DNA of 32,367 nucleotides from a virus, in IMG/VR virus record IMGVR_UViG_3300009790_000043, positions 1 to 32,367 of that record. One strand, written 5' to 3'. The notes beneath the pieces are model-generated. The model had not been told where the DNA came from. It worked only from the letters and a program-made list of their open reading frames with translations, and searched no databases. Below are positions 13,701 through 21,465 of this stretch, piece by piece. A program made the position numbers and the translations under genes. Position 1 is the stretch's first letter, and each line of letters opens with the position of its first letter.

Positions 13701-13706
13701 ACAGTC

Positions 13707-13739
13707 ACACAAGCCAAATCCAATTACACAGGCCAAATC
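13707..13739 (+). repeat. Direct repeat in the gp32 leader
   Basis: ACACAAGCCAAATC (13707-13720) and ACACAGGCCAAATC (13726-13739) agree at 13 of 14 bases with a 19-nt period, ending 2 nt before the gp32 start. The leader has no Shine-Dalgarno sequence. In T4, gp32 represses its own translation by binding its leader, so these may be its binding sites (inference). Confidence 0.6.
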
Positions 13740-13741
13740 TT

Positions 13742-14596
13742 ATGTCTTTCGCATCGCTTAAAAAGCAATCATCTCTTGGTAGTCTAACTGCTAAACTTGT
13801 TAAAGAGGTTGAAAAAACCAATTCTGCAAATAAAGGAGATGAGCGTCTCTGGAAACCAGAGGTGGACAAAGCAGGTAATGGTTATGCCGTTATCCGTTTC
13901 CTACCAGCACCTGATGGAGAAGATCTCCCTTGGGTAAAACTATACTCTCACGCCTTTCAAGGACCAGGTGGATGGTATATTGAGAATTCATTAACTACAG
14001 TGAATCAGAAAGATCCTTGTTCAGAATTTAACACTGGTCTTTGGAACAGTGGAGTAGAATCTGATAAGCAAATTGCTCGTAATCAGAAGCGTAAGCTTTC
14101 TTACTTTGCAAACATCTATGTTGTAAAGGATCCTGCTAATCCTTCTAATGAAGGTAAAGTATTCCTGTACAAGTTCGGTAAGAAGATCTTTGATAAGGTC
14201 ATGGGTGCAATGCAACCAGAATTTGAGGATGAGACACCTCTCAACCCATTCGATTTCTGGCAAGGAGCAGACTTTAAGGTTAAGATCAAGAAGGTAGCAG
14301 GTTTCTGGAACTATGATAGTTCTGAGTTTGCTGCTGCTAAACCACTCCTTAAGGATGATGATGCTTTAGAAGCACTCTGGAAGAAAGAATACTCTCTTCA
14401 AGAACTTGTTTCTGCTGATAAGTTTAAGTCTTATGATGAGCTTAAGAAGCGTCTTGAGTCAGTTCTAAAACTTACTTCACCACCTGCTCGTCAAGTAGCT
14501 GAAGAAGTTGCTAACGAAGAGGTTGCAGAAGTTGCAGCAGCTCCTGCTGCTGAAGATGATGCACTATCATACTTTCAACAGTTAGCTGAAGAATGA
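13742..14596 (+). CDS. 32: Single-stranded DNA-binding protein gp32
   Basis: 284 aa. The basic N-terminus (SLKKQSSLGSLTAKL) corresponds to the cooperativity domain with its LAST-like stretch. The OB-fold core has WKPEVDKAGNGYAVIRFLPA, GWYIENS, SYFANIYVVKDPANP and YKFGKKIFDKV, strongly like T4 gp32. The C-terminus is Glu/Ala rich and acidic, ending DALSYFQQLAEE, as expected for the partner-binding tail. Of the T4 zinc ligands (His and three Cys), a His (H70) and one Cys (C93) remain; the CPVC pair is gone. Coats ssDNA in replication and recombination. Confidence 0.95.
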   Translation: MSFASLKKQSSLGSLTAKLVKEVEKTNSANKGDERLWKPEVDKAGNGYAVIRFLPAPDGEDLPWVKLYSHAFQGPGGWYIENSLTTVNQKDPCSEFNTGLWNSGVESDKQIARNQKRKLSYFANIYVVKDPANPSNEGKVFLYKFGKKIFDKVMGAMQPEFEDETPLNPFDFWQGADFKVKIKKVAGFWNYDSSEFAAAKPLLKDDDALEALWKKEYSLQELVSADKFKSYDELKKRLESVLKLTSPPARQVAEEVANEEVAEVAAAPAAEDDALSYFQQLAEE

Positions 14597-16263
14597 ATAT
14601 ATTAGGAATCTATGGTGCATTTGAATGGGATGCCAATCATGGCAAACTTACTGATTATTTTAGCGTAGGTTCTATAGAAAGTACATCCTGGTCTCACGAC
14701 TCAGGGTGTACTCTTTTTATGGATGGAAAACATATTTGTAGTGTTAGTGAAGAAAGAATTACACGGACAAAGTATGATGGAAATTATCCAAAGAATTCTA
14801 TTCAGATGTGTTTGGATAGAGGTGATATTCATAGGAGAGATGTAGATCTAGTATATTTTGTACCAACTCATCATTTTATTGCTTTCCATCAAATTAAAAG
14901 TGGTGCAGTAGGTTTCTTTTTAAAACAGTCATTTCCTAAGGCAGAGATTAAATTTACTGGACATCATCTTGCACACGCAGCTTCCACTGTTTTTACATCA
15001 GATTTTAATGAAGGTACTTTTGTAACCTTTGATGGTGGTGGATCTGCTATTCAAGATCCCATTAGAGAATATGTTGATCATATTGAGAATAATTCTATAG
15101 GATACTTTAACAAGAAGAAGCGTATCTTTAGATTCTATAATATGTTCGAGCATCAATATAATAATTTCGGACAATTATATCAGACTGTAGCATCAAAGAT
15201 TTATCAGAAGAAGACTGGTGAAGAAATAAAACACTGGGAAGGTATCACTGCCTCTAATGGTAAGATAATGGGATTGTCTGCATATGGCACACCAGGTGAT
15301 CATCCTAAAGGATATAAAGTAACTGAACATTCTATTCCTTATATTAATTTTGATGCATTTGCTGAGAAATCAGATTACTATCATGAGAAGATATGTGATA
15401 CGATGTCACCTGAGGATGCTGCATATTATCTTCAGAGAACTTTTGAAGATGGAATCATAGATCTTCTTAAATCTTTAAGGAAGGGTCATTTAGATAAAAA
15501 TACTTGCTTTGCTGGTGGAGTTTTTCTTAATGTTTTAGGTAATACTCTTATTAAAGAGAGTGGTATCTTTGAAGATATTCATATACCACCATTCACAGAT
15601 GATTCTGGTGTACACTTTGGTGCTGCTATATGGGGTTGTTATGAGAATGGTGAAGATATATCTTTACCAGATAATCTTGCTCTTTTAGGTAGAGATTTTC
15701 ATAATGATGAAGTAATACAGTATCTTGATATGTTTGATCTTTCCTATAGAGATTATGACATAGATGTTGTTGCAGATCTTATTAAGGATAATAAGATTGT
15801 TGCTTGGTTCCAAGGAAGATCAGAGGCAGGTCCAAGAGCATTGGGATCTAGATCTATTTTTATGAGTCCTACCAGAGCTGAGAATAAGGATATTTTAAAC
15901 AAGAGAGTAAAGCATAGAGATCATTGGAGACCTTTTGCTGGTACAATATTAGAGGATCGTGTAGGAGAATACTTCTCAGAAGCATATATTAGTCCATATA
16001 TGCTATACTCTCAACATTCTATAACTGATAAATTACCTGCTATTACTCATGAAGATAAGACTTGTAGGATTCAAACAGTTAATTATAATCAGAATCCTAG
16101 AGTACATGACCTCTTGACTAGGTTAGATCCTCCTGCTATACTCAATACATCATTTAATGATAATGGAGAACCTATAATAGATTCACCTTATGATGCTGTT
16201 CGGGCATTTACCCAATTGGATATTGACCATATGGTAATTGGTGATTTTATTGTAGATAAATAA
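14593..16263 (+). CDS. NodU/CmcH-type carbamoyltransferase
   Basis: 556 aa. N-terminal ASKHA-type domain with HDSG (35-38), SEERITRTK and HHLAHA (124-129, metal-binding His cluster), then TFDGGG. The C-terminal domain has CFAGGVFLN, FQGRSEAGPRALGSRSI, HRDHWRPFAGTIL and ILNTSFNDNGEPI, all hallmarks of the family. It transfers carbamoyl from carbamoyl phosphate to a hydroxyl, via an acyl-adenylate. The targets of phage homologues are unknown; sugars, nucleobases or modified antibiotics are those in bacteria. Overlaps gp32 by ATGA and ends in a late-type box. Confidence 0.92.
   Translation: MNILGIYGAFEWDANHGKLTDYFSVGSIESTSWSHDSGCTLFMDGKHICSVSEERITRTKYDGNYPKNSIQMCLDRGDIHRRDVDLVYFVPTHHFIAFHQIKSGAVGFFLKQSFPKAEIKFTGHHLAHAASTVFTSDFNEGTFVTFDGGGSAIQDPIREYVDHIENNSIGYFNKKKRIFRFYNMFEHQYNNFGQLYQTVASKIYQKKTGEEIKHWEGITASNGKIMGLSAYGTPGDHPKGYKVTEHSIPYINFDAFAEKSDYYHEKICDTMSPEDAAYYLQRTFEDGIIDLLKSLRKGHLDKNTCFAGGVFLNVLGNTLIKESGIFEDIHIPPFTDDSGVHFGAAIWGCYENGEDISLPDNLALLGRDFHNDEVIQYLDMFDLSYRDYDIDVVADLIKDNKIVAWFQGRSEAGPRALGSRSIFMSPTRAENKDILNKRVKHRDHWRPFAGTILEDRVGEYFSEAYISPYMLYSQHSITDKLPAITHEDKTCRIQTVNYNQNPRVHDLLTRLDPPAILNTSFNDNGEPIIDSPYDAVRAFTQLDIDHMVIGDFIVDK
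16255..16263 (+). promoter_or_regulatory. Late promoter-like box
   Basis: GATAAATAA overlaps the stop codon of the carbamoyltransferase, 26 nt before the next small gene. Confidence 0.45.
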
Positions 16264-16288
16264 ATCAGAACCTATTAATTTTGAGACA

Positions 16289-16441
16289 ATGGCTTTTTCG
16301 GCAACTCATTATATTGTTAATTACAAAACAGGTAACTCAGACAAGAGTATAGAAATCTATGCTACCAGTGCTTCTGATGCAGAAACTAAACTCAAGAAGA
16401 AGTTTCCTGATGCTACAAGCGTTGTTGCTTCTGCTGTATAA
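16289..16441 (+). CDS. Small hypothetical protein
   Basis: 50 aa (MAFSATHYIVNYKTGNSDKS, then IEIYATSASDAETKLKKKFPDA). The pattern of strand, strand and an A-x-A-E-x-K-L-K helix resembles small cyanophage proteins of unknown role. The reading frame is open from a late-type box to a stop 2 nt before the next gene. Not a known family to me. Confidence 0.6.
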   Translation: MAFSATHYIVNYKTGNSDKSIEIYATSASDAETKLKKKFPDATSVVASAV

Positions 16442-16443
16442 CG

Positions 16444-16848
16444 ATGTCACGCAATAAAGTTATCGCATATGCCGATGCTAACGGTAAGTGTAGAGTAGTA
16501 ATCCCCACAATGGATTGTGCTCTATCTGATGAAGCTGTTATTGCAAAGGATATACCCACATCGGATTATTCTGTCATCGATCCTGCTAATCTACCCTCTA
16601 ATGAGTTTAGATCTGCATGGCAGTACAATCATGGAAGTAAGACTGTTACAGCAGATCTTGCTACAGCAAAGACACTTACTACTGAGATATTGGAAACTAA
16701 GTTTCTTGCTACGAAGAAGGAGAACGCTGATATACAGTCAATAGCAGACATGAAGGGAGAATCTGCATCTCTTAAATCGAATCCCTCAGTACCATATACA
16801 ACAATTACTAACGCTACTACTATATCTGAATTAGAAGCATTGATTTAA
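16444..16848 (+). CDS. Hypothetical protein, tail-type conserved domain
   Basis: 134 aa. MSRNKVIAYADANGKCRVVI, MDCALSDEAVIAKDIPTSDY, and SNEFRSAWQYNHGSKTVTADL follow a pattern found in cyanophage structural genes near fibres (short beta strand, AKDVP, and an F-x-A-W motif before the helix). The second half is a helical segment with repeated Ala/Thr/Ser. Role unknown; could be a chaperone or fibre-tip protein. Stop overlaps the next start by one base. Confidence 0.55.
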   Translation: MSRNKVIAYADANGKCRVVIPTMDCALSDEAVIAKDIPTSDYSVIDPANLPSNEFRSAWQYNHGSKTVTADLATAKTLTTEILETKFLATKKENADIQSIADMKGESASLKSNPSVPYTTITNATTISELEALI

Positions 16849-17435
16849 TGAAAACATTTGAAGAGCATAATGCTCAACATGAGGAGTATAACTATTCTCG
16901 TGAAGATCCTTTTTATATTGTTGCTTTAAGTAATGATGCTATAGAGCAATTGTGGGATTATATTGAAGATATTCCAGATGATGAATGGTGGGAATGTAAT
17001 CAAGATTTTGAAGATAACGAGTATAGAAAATCAGATATTCATGTCCCATTAACAGATACATTCCCATATAAAGTGGGAATGAATATGTTTAATTTTGTGA
17101 ATAATAAAAATTATCAGATGGATATTACTGGATATGAATTCCAGATCCTTAGGTATGGTGAGGGTGGTGCATTTCATTGGCACTGTGACTATGGTATTGC
17201 ACCAAAGAAAGATGTATGGAGAAAATTAAGTATAAGTGTTCAACTTTCTGGTCCAGAGGACTATGAGGGTGGTGAATTAATTCTTATAGATTATTCCAAT
17301 AGACATTGCGAGATCCCTAAGAGTAAGGGTGCTTCTGTTGTTTTTGATGCCAGATGTCCACACAAAGCATGTCCTGTCACCAAGGGTGAAAGATATGTAT
17401 TAGTTGGGTGGGCTAATGGACCTAAACTTAGATAG
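16848..17435 (+). CDS. 2OG-Fe(II) oxygenase (prolyl-4-hydroxylase type)
   Basis: 195 aa. FHWHCDYG supplies H-x-D, SVQLSGPEDYEGGELILIDY is the usual core strand with the D-Y-E-G-G-E-L signature, and the distal His and Arg are in FDARCPHKACPVTKGERYVLVGW. This agrees with PKHD-type hydroxylases. The N-terminal 90 residues are acidic and Trp-rich. It converges on the minus-strand gp53, with an 8-nt overlap. Substrate unknown. Confidence 0.85.
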   Translation: MKTFEEHNAQHEEYNYSREDPFYIVALSNDAIEQLWDYIEDIPDDEWWECNQDFEDNEYRKSDIHVPLTDTFPYKVGMNMFNFVNNKNYQMDITGYEFQILRYGEGGAFHWHCDYGIAPKKDVWRKLSISVQLSGPEDYEGGELILIDYSNRHCEIPKSKGASVVFDARCPHKACPVTKGERYVLVGWANGPKLR

Positions 17436-18069
17436 GATTATGTGCTTTCTTTAAGAACCTAGATTCAAACTGAGATGATTTAGTATATTCAAGGGTTTCT
17501 TTCATATCCATTAAGAACATTGTAAGATATTGTTCTCTCATAACTTTTATATTTCTTTTCTTTTCATTTTCTCTAGTTTCTGCAAGGAAATTGCTAATCC
17601 CTACAACTGGATTAAGTGTAATATTGTGAGTATCTGGATGTGGAATTGTAAATCCTTGATCTACATTTTTACCAGCAGGTAGGATTAATCTACCATTAGC
17701 GTCTGTTACTTGTGTTGTTTCATAAAATTGAGTAGCATTTAGTTCAGTACCATATTTGTTTTCACAATAATCATATAATACCTTACTGGTCATCGGCCAT
17801 TCATCTCTGACATTAATAATATTTGCAACAGTTAACACTATCCAATCATATTCTGCAGAACCATATAATTCTTCTGCAACCATGTCAGGTCTTACACCTT
17901 CTTTAATTGTATATGATTGTAGAAATGTAATACTTTTTGTAACATCATCTCTAACTTTTGCTCTTAGAAATAAATTCTTAGCATAGACATAATTCTCTCT
18001 ATCAACTGCTGATGTGAGATTATTTTTATACCCTATATTAGGTATATTTCTAAAATAGTGTTTAGCCAT
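17428..18069 (-). CDS. 53: Baseplate wedge subunit gp53
   Basis: 213 aa (T4 gp53: 196). YFRNIPNIGYKN near the N-terminus, then VAEELYGSAEYDWIVLTVANIINVRDEWPMT, is the gp53 core pattern, and KKRNIKVMREQYLTMFLMDMKE is the closing helix. It joins wedges to the baseplate rim around the hub. It is the last gene of a minus-strand unit with gp48; their stop and start share a base. Confidence 0.88.
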   Translation of the reverse strand: MAKHYFRNIPNIGYKNNLTSAVDRENYVYAKNLFLRAKVRDDVTKSITFLQSYTIKEGVRPDMVAEELYGSAEYDWIVLTVANIINVRDEWPMTSKVLYDYCENKYGTELNATQFYETTQVTDANGRLILPAGKNVDQGFTIPHPDTHNITLNPVVGISNFLAETRENEKKRNIKVMREQYLTMFLMDMKETLEYTKSSQFESRFLKKAHNPI

Positions 18070-19082
18070 TAGTAACCTACTCCTAGTTCAACTTCATCAT
18101 GATCTTCAGCATATATTGGGTTCACTTCAGTGAATTGTAGATCCAATTTCATATGAACTGGAGTACCTTCATTATATGTCGCATAAGTTCCACTACCTGT
18201 GTAATTTACTGCGACATTTTTTAATGCACATGTTTTAAAGTGATGTAAGAATGGATGTGGTTTTCCCCCTTTCATATAGTTTAACCTATAAACATCAGGA
18301 GAATTTAAAAATCCTAAACCTTTCTTACCCATCTTTGCTGCACTTGTCTTTTTAAGAGTTCTTATTAGTTTTTGTACAACTAGAGATTCATCCCTACTCC
18401 TAGGGGTTAGATCCCAAGAGAAGTTGAAACTTCTTACAGTAACACCACCAAAAACCATCTCAACATTCTCGTTGATTACTTGTCCACTAGCCCTTGATAG
18501 TAGTCCACCTACGGTTACATTTCCACCAAGACTATTTACAGCAGATGCAGCAGCAACCATTTTTCCATATCCCATAACTTGAGATCCTCTAGTACCTGTA
18601 GCAGCTTGACCTGCTTCAGTCATAGTATCTTTCATTACTTCTAGTGCTCCTCTACCATCTTTGCTCATGGCTTCTCCCATTTTACTGAGTCCCCATGCAG
18701 CAAAATCATTCAGTTTACTCTCACCCCATGAAACTCCATTACTATCTTTTATATTCTGTGGTATTGGTAAAATAATTACAGCAGATGTTGGTAGATCTTT
18801 ATATCTATCACTAGCTTGCATTGTCTTTCCATCTTTTAGGGTTCCTTCAAATAACCCTTTCATACCACCTTGAAACTTTCTTGTTTTAACTTCCTTTGTA
18901 GTTTCAACACCATCATCCCCTTTAACTGTTTCTGTCTTTGTGTGGACAGTTGATTCTGCAGCAAAGTCATCAAATCCAGCAGTCTTTCCTTTATACTCCA
19001 AAACTTCGATCATGAAGTAATCAGTAGTATGATCAATCAGATCTTCTGGGTATCTTATAACTTTTCCGAGATTAGCTGGCAC
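18069..19082 (-). CDS. 48: Baseplate tail-tube cap gp48
   Basis: 337 aa (T4 gp48: 364). The C-terminal 130 residues carry the tube-like fold: NENVEMVFGGVTVRSFNFSW, DLTPRSRDESLVVQKLIRTL, PFLHHFKTCALKNVAVNYTG and HMKLDLQFTEVNPIY. The middle (about 130-190) is Gly/Ala/Met rich and predicted flexible. gp48 caps the baseplate, and the tube grows from gp54 on top of it. gp54 was considered, but a better gp54 candidate lies at 19907. Downstream of its own late-type box. Confidence 0.82.
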   Translation of the reverse strand: MPANLGKVIRYPEDLIDHTTDYFMIEVLEYKGKTAGFDDFAAESTVHTKTETVKGDDGVETTKEVKTRKFQGGMKGLFEGTLKDGKTMQASDRYKDLPTSAVIILPIPQNIKDSNGVSWGESKLNDFAAWGLSKMGEAMSKDGRGALEVMKDTMTEAGQAATGTRGSQVMGYGKMVAAASAVNSLGGNVTVGGLLSRASGQVINENVEMVFGGVTVRSFNFSWDLTPRSRDESLVVQKLIRTLKKTSAAKMGKKGLGFLNSPDVYRLNYMKGGKPHPFLHHFKTCALKNVAVNYTGSGTYATYNEGTPVHMKLDLQFTEVNPIYAEDHDEVELGVGY

Positions 19083-19097
19083 TATCTTATACTCTTT

Positions 19098-19448
19098 TTA
19101 TGTATTTAGCTTGAATTTGGCATATGACAGTTCTCTAGCATGATTTAATTCAGCAACTGACAGTTCATGTAGTTCTCCTACTAATTCATTCCATGTATAG
19201 TTTCTCATTTTATTCCAATGATAATTAAATCCTCTAAATCCCCATTGCTTTATTTCCATACATGCTATCAAAGGAAATTCATCATACTCAATCATCGGAG
19301 TTTTTGGTAGATATACAAAGGTATAGAAACCACCTTCTTCTGGTAGGATAACTTTAGTGTCCTGTATGGCATCTAAAACTTCCAGCATTGTATCTTCAGG
19401 ATCTTCTGTCCCAACAAATCCATCTACAATTGGCTGAAGTCTAGACAC
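19098..19448 (-). CDS. Conserved hypothetical protein between gp4 and gp48
   Basis: 116 aa. MSRLQPIVDGFVGTEDPEDT, then FYTFVYLPKTPMIEYDEFPL and KQWGFRGFNYHWNKMRNYTW. Two aromatic-rich strands suggest a beta structure, followed by a terminal helix (VGELHELSVAELNHARELSY). It overlaps gp4 by 8 nt and ends inside the late box before gp48. Position in a head/baseplate operon suggests a virion-assembly role, but I cannot assign one. Confidence 0.65.
   Translation of the reverse strand: MSRLQPIVDGFVGTEDPEDTMLEVLDAIQDTKVILPEEGGFYTFVYLPKTPMIEYDEFPLIACMEIKQWGFRGFNYHWNKMRNYTWNELVGELHELSVAELNHARELSYAKFKLNT
19102..19110 (-). promoter_or_regulatory. Late promoter-like box (minus strand)
   Basis: On the minus strand GCTAAATAC, 20-28 nt upstream of the gp48 start, overlapping the end of the 116-aa gene. 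Matches the other CTAAATA boxes. Confidence 0.5.
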
Positions 19449-19875
19449 CTAAGTTATCCTCCGTTAGTATTTTAAACTCCATCATTCTGTCTTTACAGAA
19501 TTCTTTCGCTGCATCCCATTTCGCTTGGTTCTTAGCATATTCCATCACTTCTCTTACATACTTTCTATTTTTAGTCTTTTGAACCTTTGGTGCAGTACAT
19601 TGTCTTTTGGGTTTAACCTCAATGATATATTTCTTAGGTACTCCTGAATTGTCTTTTACTTTAACATAAAAGTCAGGAAAGTATCTATGTAATCTGTTGT
19701 CAAGTGGTGACCTGTAGGGTATAATAACTTCTTCGCTACCCCACTCAATTATGTTATCGTTCTTGTCACAATATGACATAAAAACTTTTTCCCAAGAACT
19801 ACGATAAATAATGTTACGATAATCCCCTCGATATTTCTTTATATTAGAAGGTTTATATCTTCCTGAACGAGCCAT
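19441..19875 (-). CDS. 4: Head completion protein gp4
   Basis: 144 aa (T4 gp4: about 150). YRGDYRNIIYRSSWEKVFMS, IIEWGSEEVIIPYRSP, YFPDFYVKV and YIIEVKPKRQ match T4 gp4 closely. PDF and EVK also form a PD-(D/E)XK-like nuclease site (Asp in PDF, Glu and Lys in EVK), shared with TnsA-type enzymes. gp4 joins late in head filling; whether it cuts DNA is not settled. First gene of the minus-strand unit. Confidence 0.9.
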   Translation of the reverse strand: MARSGRYKPSNIKKYRGDYRNIIYRSSWEKVFMSYCDKNDNIIEWGSEEVIIPYRSPLDNRLHRYFPDFYVKVKDNSGVPKKYIIEVKPKRQCTAPKVQKTKNRKYVREVMEYAKNQAKWDAAKEFCKDRMMEFKILTEDNLGV

Positions 19876-19896
19876 ATGTCGTATAAGATCCCGTTA

Positions 19897-19905
19897 GGTA
19901 TTTAT
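19897..19905 (-). promoter_or_regulatory. Late promoter-like box (minus strand) for gp4
   Basis: On the minus strand ATAAATACC, with TAT-free flanks, 22 nt upstream of the gp4 start. It lies in a 31-nt divergent gap against the gp54-like gene, so late promoters for both strands must share this space. A weaker plus-strand TATAAGAT is at 19882-19889. Confidence 0.5.
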
Positions 19906-19906
19906 T

Positions 19907-20743
19907 GTGCCAGTCTATCCAAGAGTAAAGAAAACTGAACAGATTCGTAGTCTATTCCAAAAGGTTGCTACTACGAATCATTATGAGGTGTTCTTTTCTG
20001 GTTTTGGATCTTTAAAGAAACTCAGAGGTTATATGACCTCTAAGTCACCAAGAGTTAGTAATTGGTTCATTAGTAGAGAACTTGGTTTGTTATGTAATGC
20101 TGCTGAGTTGCCAGCAACTTCTATGGCAACTGCACAGATTGAAGGTCAAAGGATGGGTATAGTTGAGAAATTCGCTCATTCAAGAGTATATACTGATGTA
20201 AGTTTTACTTTCTATGTTGATAGTGATTATAAGACTCTAGAGTTCTTTGAACTATGGCAAGAATTTATAGCATCTGGATCTGATACTGATGATGGTGCAG
20301 ATAAGACGCATATAGCATATTATCATAGGATGCAGTTTCCAGAGGAATATAAGGTTGATACTATAAGGATTCAAAAATTTAATAAAGATCATTTCAGAAG
20401 TGTTGAGTATACTTTCCTTAACTGTTATCCAGTTTCTGTATCTTCAATGCCTGTTTCTTATGATGGTAATAGTGTTCTTGAGTGTCAGGTGACCTTTACT
20501 TATGATAGATATTACTTTGGTAAGATTGGTTCTCTTGATAGGAGAGTGTTTAATTCCGCATATAAACCAGTAGATACAGGAACTTCTGTTGGTAATGCTC
20601 CAGAGAAGATGAACGAGCCTAAGTCAGGTGAGGTCTCTGCTAAAGAAGTATATAAAGATGATGTACAAACTACTGATACTGTTCAAACTGAAACTATGAA
20701 TGAGAAAGGTAAAGAAGCTCTTGCTGCATTGGAAGATAAGTGA
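19907..20743 (+). CDS. Baseplate tail-tube initiator, gp54-like
   Basis: 278 aa from a GTG start (MPVYPRVKKTEQ). The tube-fold blocks are LLCNAAELPATSMATAQIEG, VYTDVSFTFYVDSDYKTLEF and the closing VEYTFLNCYPVSVSSMPVSY then VTFTYDRYYF. The end block matches T4 gp54 (FTGCIPISVSAPQLSYESDN, then DVTFAYR). The last 60 residues are a polar, charged tail without fold. gp54 starts tube polymerisation on gp48. A gp19-type tube protein is the alternative; no second tube gene is seen here to compare. Confidence 0.72.
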   Translation: MPVYPRVKKTEQIRSLFQKVATTNHYEVFFSGFGSLKKLRGYMTSKSPRVSNWFISRELGLLCNAAELPATSMATAQIEGQRMGIVEKFAHSRVYTDVSFTFYVDSDYKTLEFFELWQEFIASGSDTDDGADKTHIAYYHRMQFPEEYKVDTIRIQKFNKDHFRSVEYTFLNCYPVSVSSMPVSYDGNSVLECQVTFTYDRYYFGKIGSLDRRVFNSAYKPVDTGTSVGNAPEKMNEPKSGEVSAKEVYKDDVQTTDTVQTETMNEKGKEALAALEDK

Positions 20744-20751
20744 TATATATG

Positions 20752-20760
20752 CTATAATAT
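20752..20760 (+). promoter_or_regulatory. Extended -10 promoter for ho1
   Basis: TGCTATAAT is TGn-TATAAT with no clear -35 box; it lies 19 nt before the ho1 start, which is preceded by ATGGAGAT. It gives ho1 early-type transcription inside a late structural region. Confidence 0.6.
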
Positions 20761-20778
20761 ACATAATGGAGATTTAGT

Positions 20779-21465
20779 ATGGGATTAGCACAAGATTTAA
20801 AGGAAGGAACCAAACAGTCGCATTCCGCAGCAGAGAACACTAAGTTCGTTTCATCATTCCTTCGTGGAGTGGTGAGTGAAGATAATTATAAAAAATTAGT
20901 TGCCAATTTCTATTTTGTCTACAGGGCAATGGAGGAGGAGGTCTTTAAATTAAAAGATGATCCTATCATTGGTCCTATTCGTTTTCCAGAACTTAATAGG
21001 ACTAGTGCTCTTGAGATGGATCTAAGGTATTTTTATGGTCCAATTTGGAGATCCATAGTTACACCATCTGAAGCATGTCAACAGTATGTTAATCGTATTC
21101 GTGATGTAGCACAGGACAATCCTGAACTCCTTGTGGGTCATCATTATACTAGATATTTGGGTGACTTATCTGGTGGTCAGATTCTTAAGAATATTGCCGA
21201 GAAGGCTCTTAATTTAACAGATCAAGGATTGGATTTCTATAAGTTTGCTAATATTACAGATAAAAAAGAATTTAAAGAAAATTATCGTGCTGTACTAAAT
21301 ACACTGCCAGTGAGTCAATCACAGGTCTCTGCTATCATCTCTGAGGCAAACTTCGCATTTCGTTTGAATATGTTTATGTTTGAAGAATTGGATGGTAACG
21401 CATTCAAATCCACAATCGCTTATATTTGTGGTATAATTAAAGGAAAAACTGATGCCACTACCTAA
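20779..21465 (+). CDS. ho1: Heme oxygenase
   Basis: 228 aa. The proximal heme His is H15 in GTKQSHSAAE, and the distal helix GD-x-SGGQ is YLGDLSGGQIL; FRLNMFMFEELDG closes the fold. It oxidises heme to biliverdin IX-alpha, iron and CO with ferredoxin electrons. In cyanobacteria this starts bilin synthesis for phycobilisomes; cyanophage copies are auxiliary metabolic genes. Length is normal (about 235). It overlaps gp26 by 14 nt and is flanked by virion genes, with no other bilin gene in the window. Confidence 0.95.
   Translation: MGLAQDLKEGTKQSHSAAENTKFVSSFLRGVVSEDNYKKLVANFYFVYRAMEEEVFKLKDDPIIGPIRFPELNRTSALEMDLRYFYGPIWRSIVTPSEACQQYVNRIRDVAQDNPELLVGHHYTRYLGDLSGGQILKNIAEKALNLTDQGLDFYKFANITDKKEFKENYRAVLNTLPVSQSQVSAIISEANFAFRLNMFMFEELDGNAFKSTIAYICGIIKGKTDATT

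Noticed and set aside
13687-13706. GACTG...CAGTC hairpin as a terminator for the DUF1825 gene.
   Set aside because: Five-base stem with a 10-nt loop and no T-run; it overlaps the -10 box of the gp32 promoter, so an operator or leader role is more likely.
19441-19875. gp4 as a homing endonuclease because of its PD-(D/E)XK-like site.
   Set aside because: Full-length match to T4 gp4 and placement in a structural operon explain it better.
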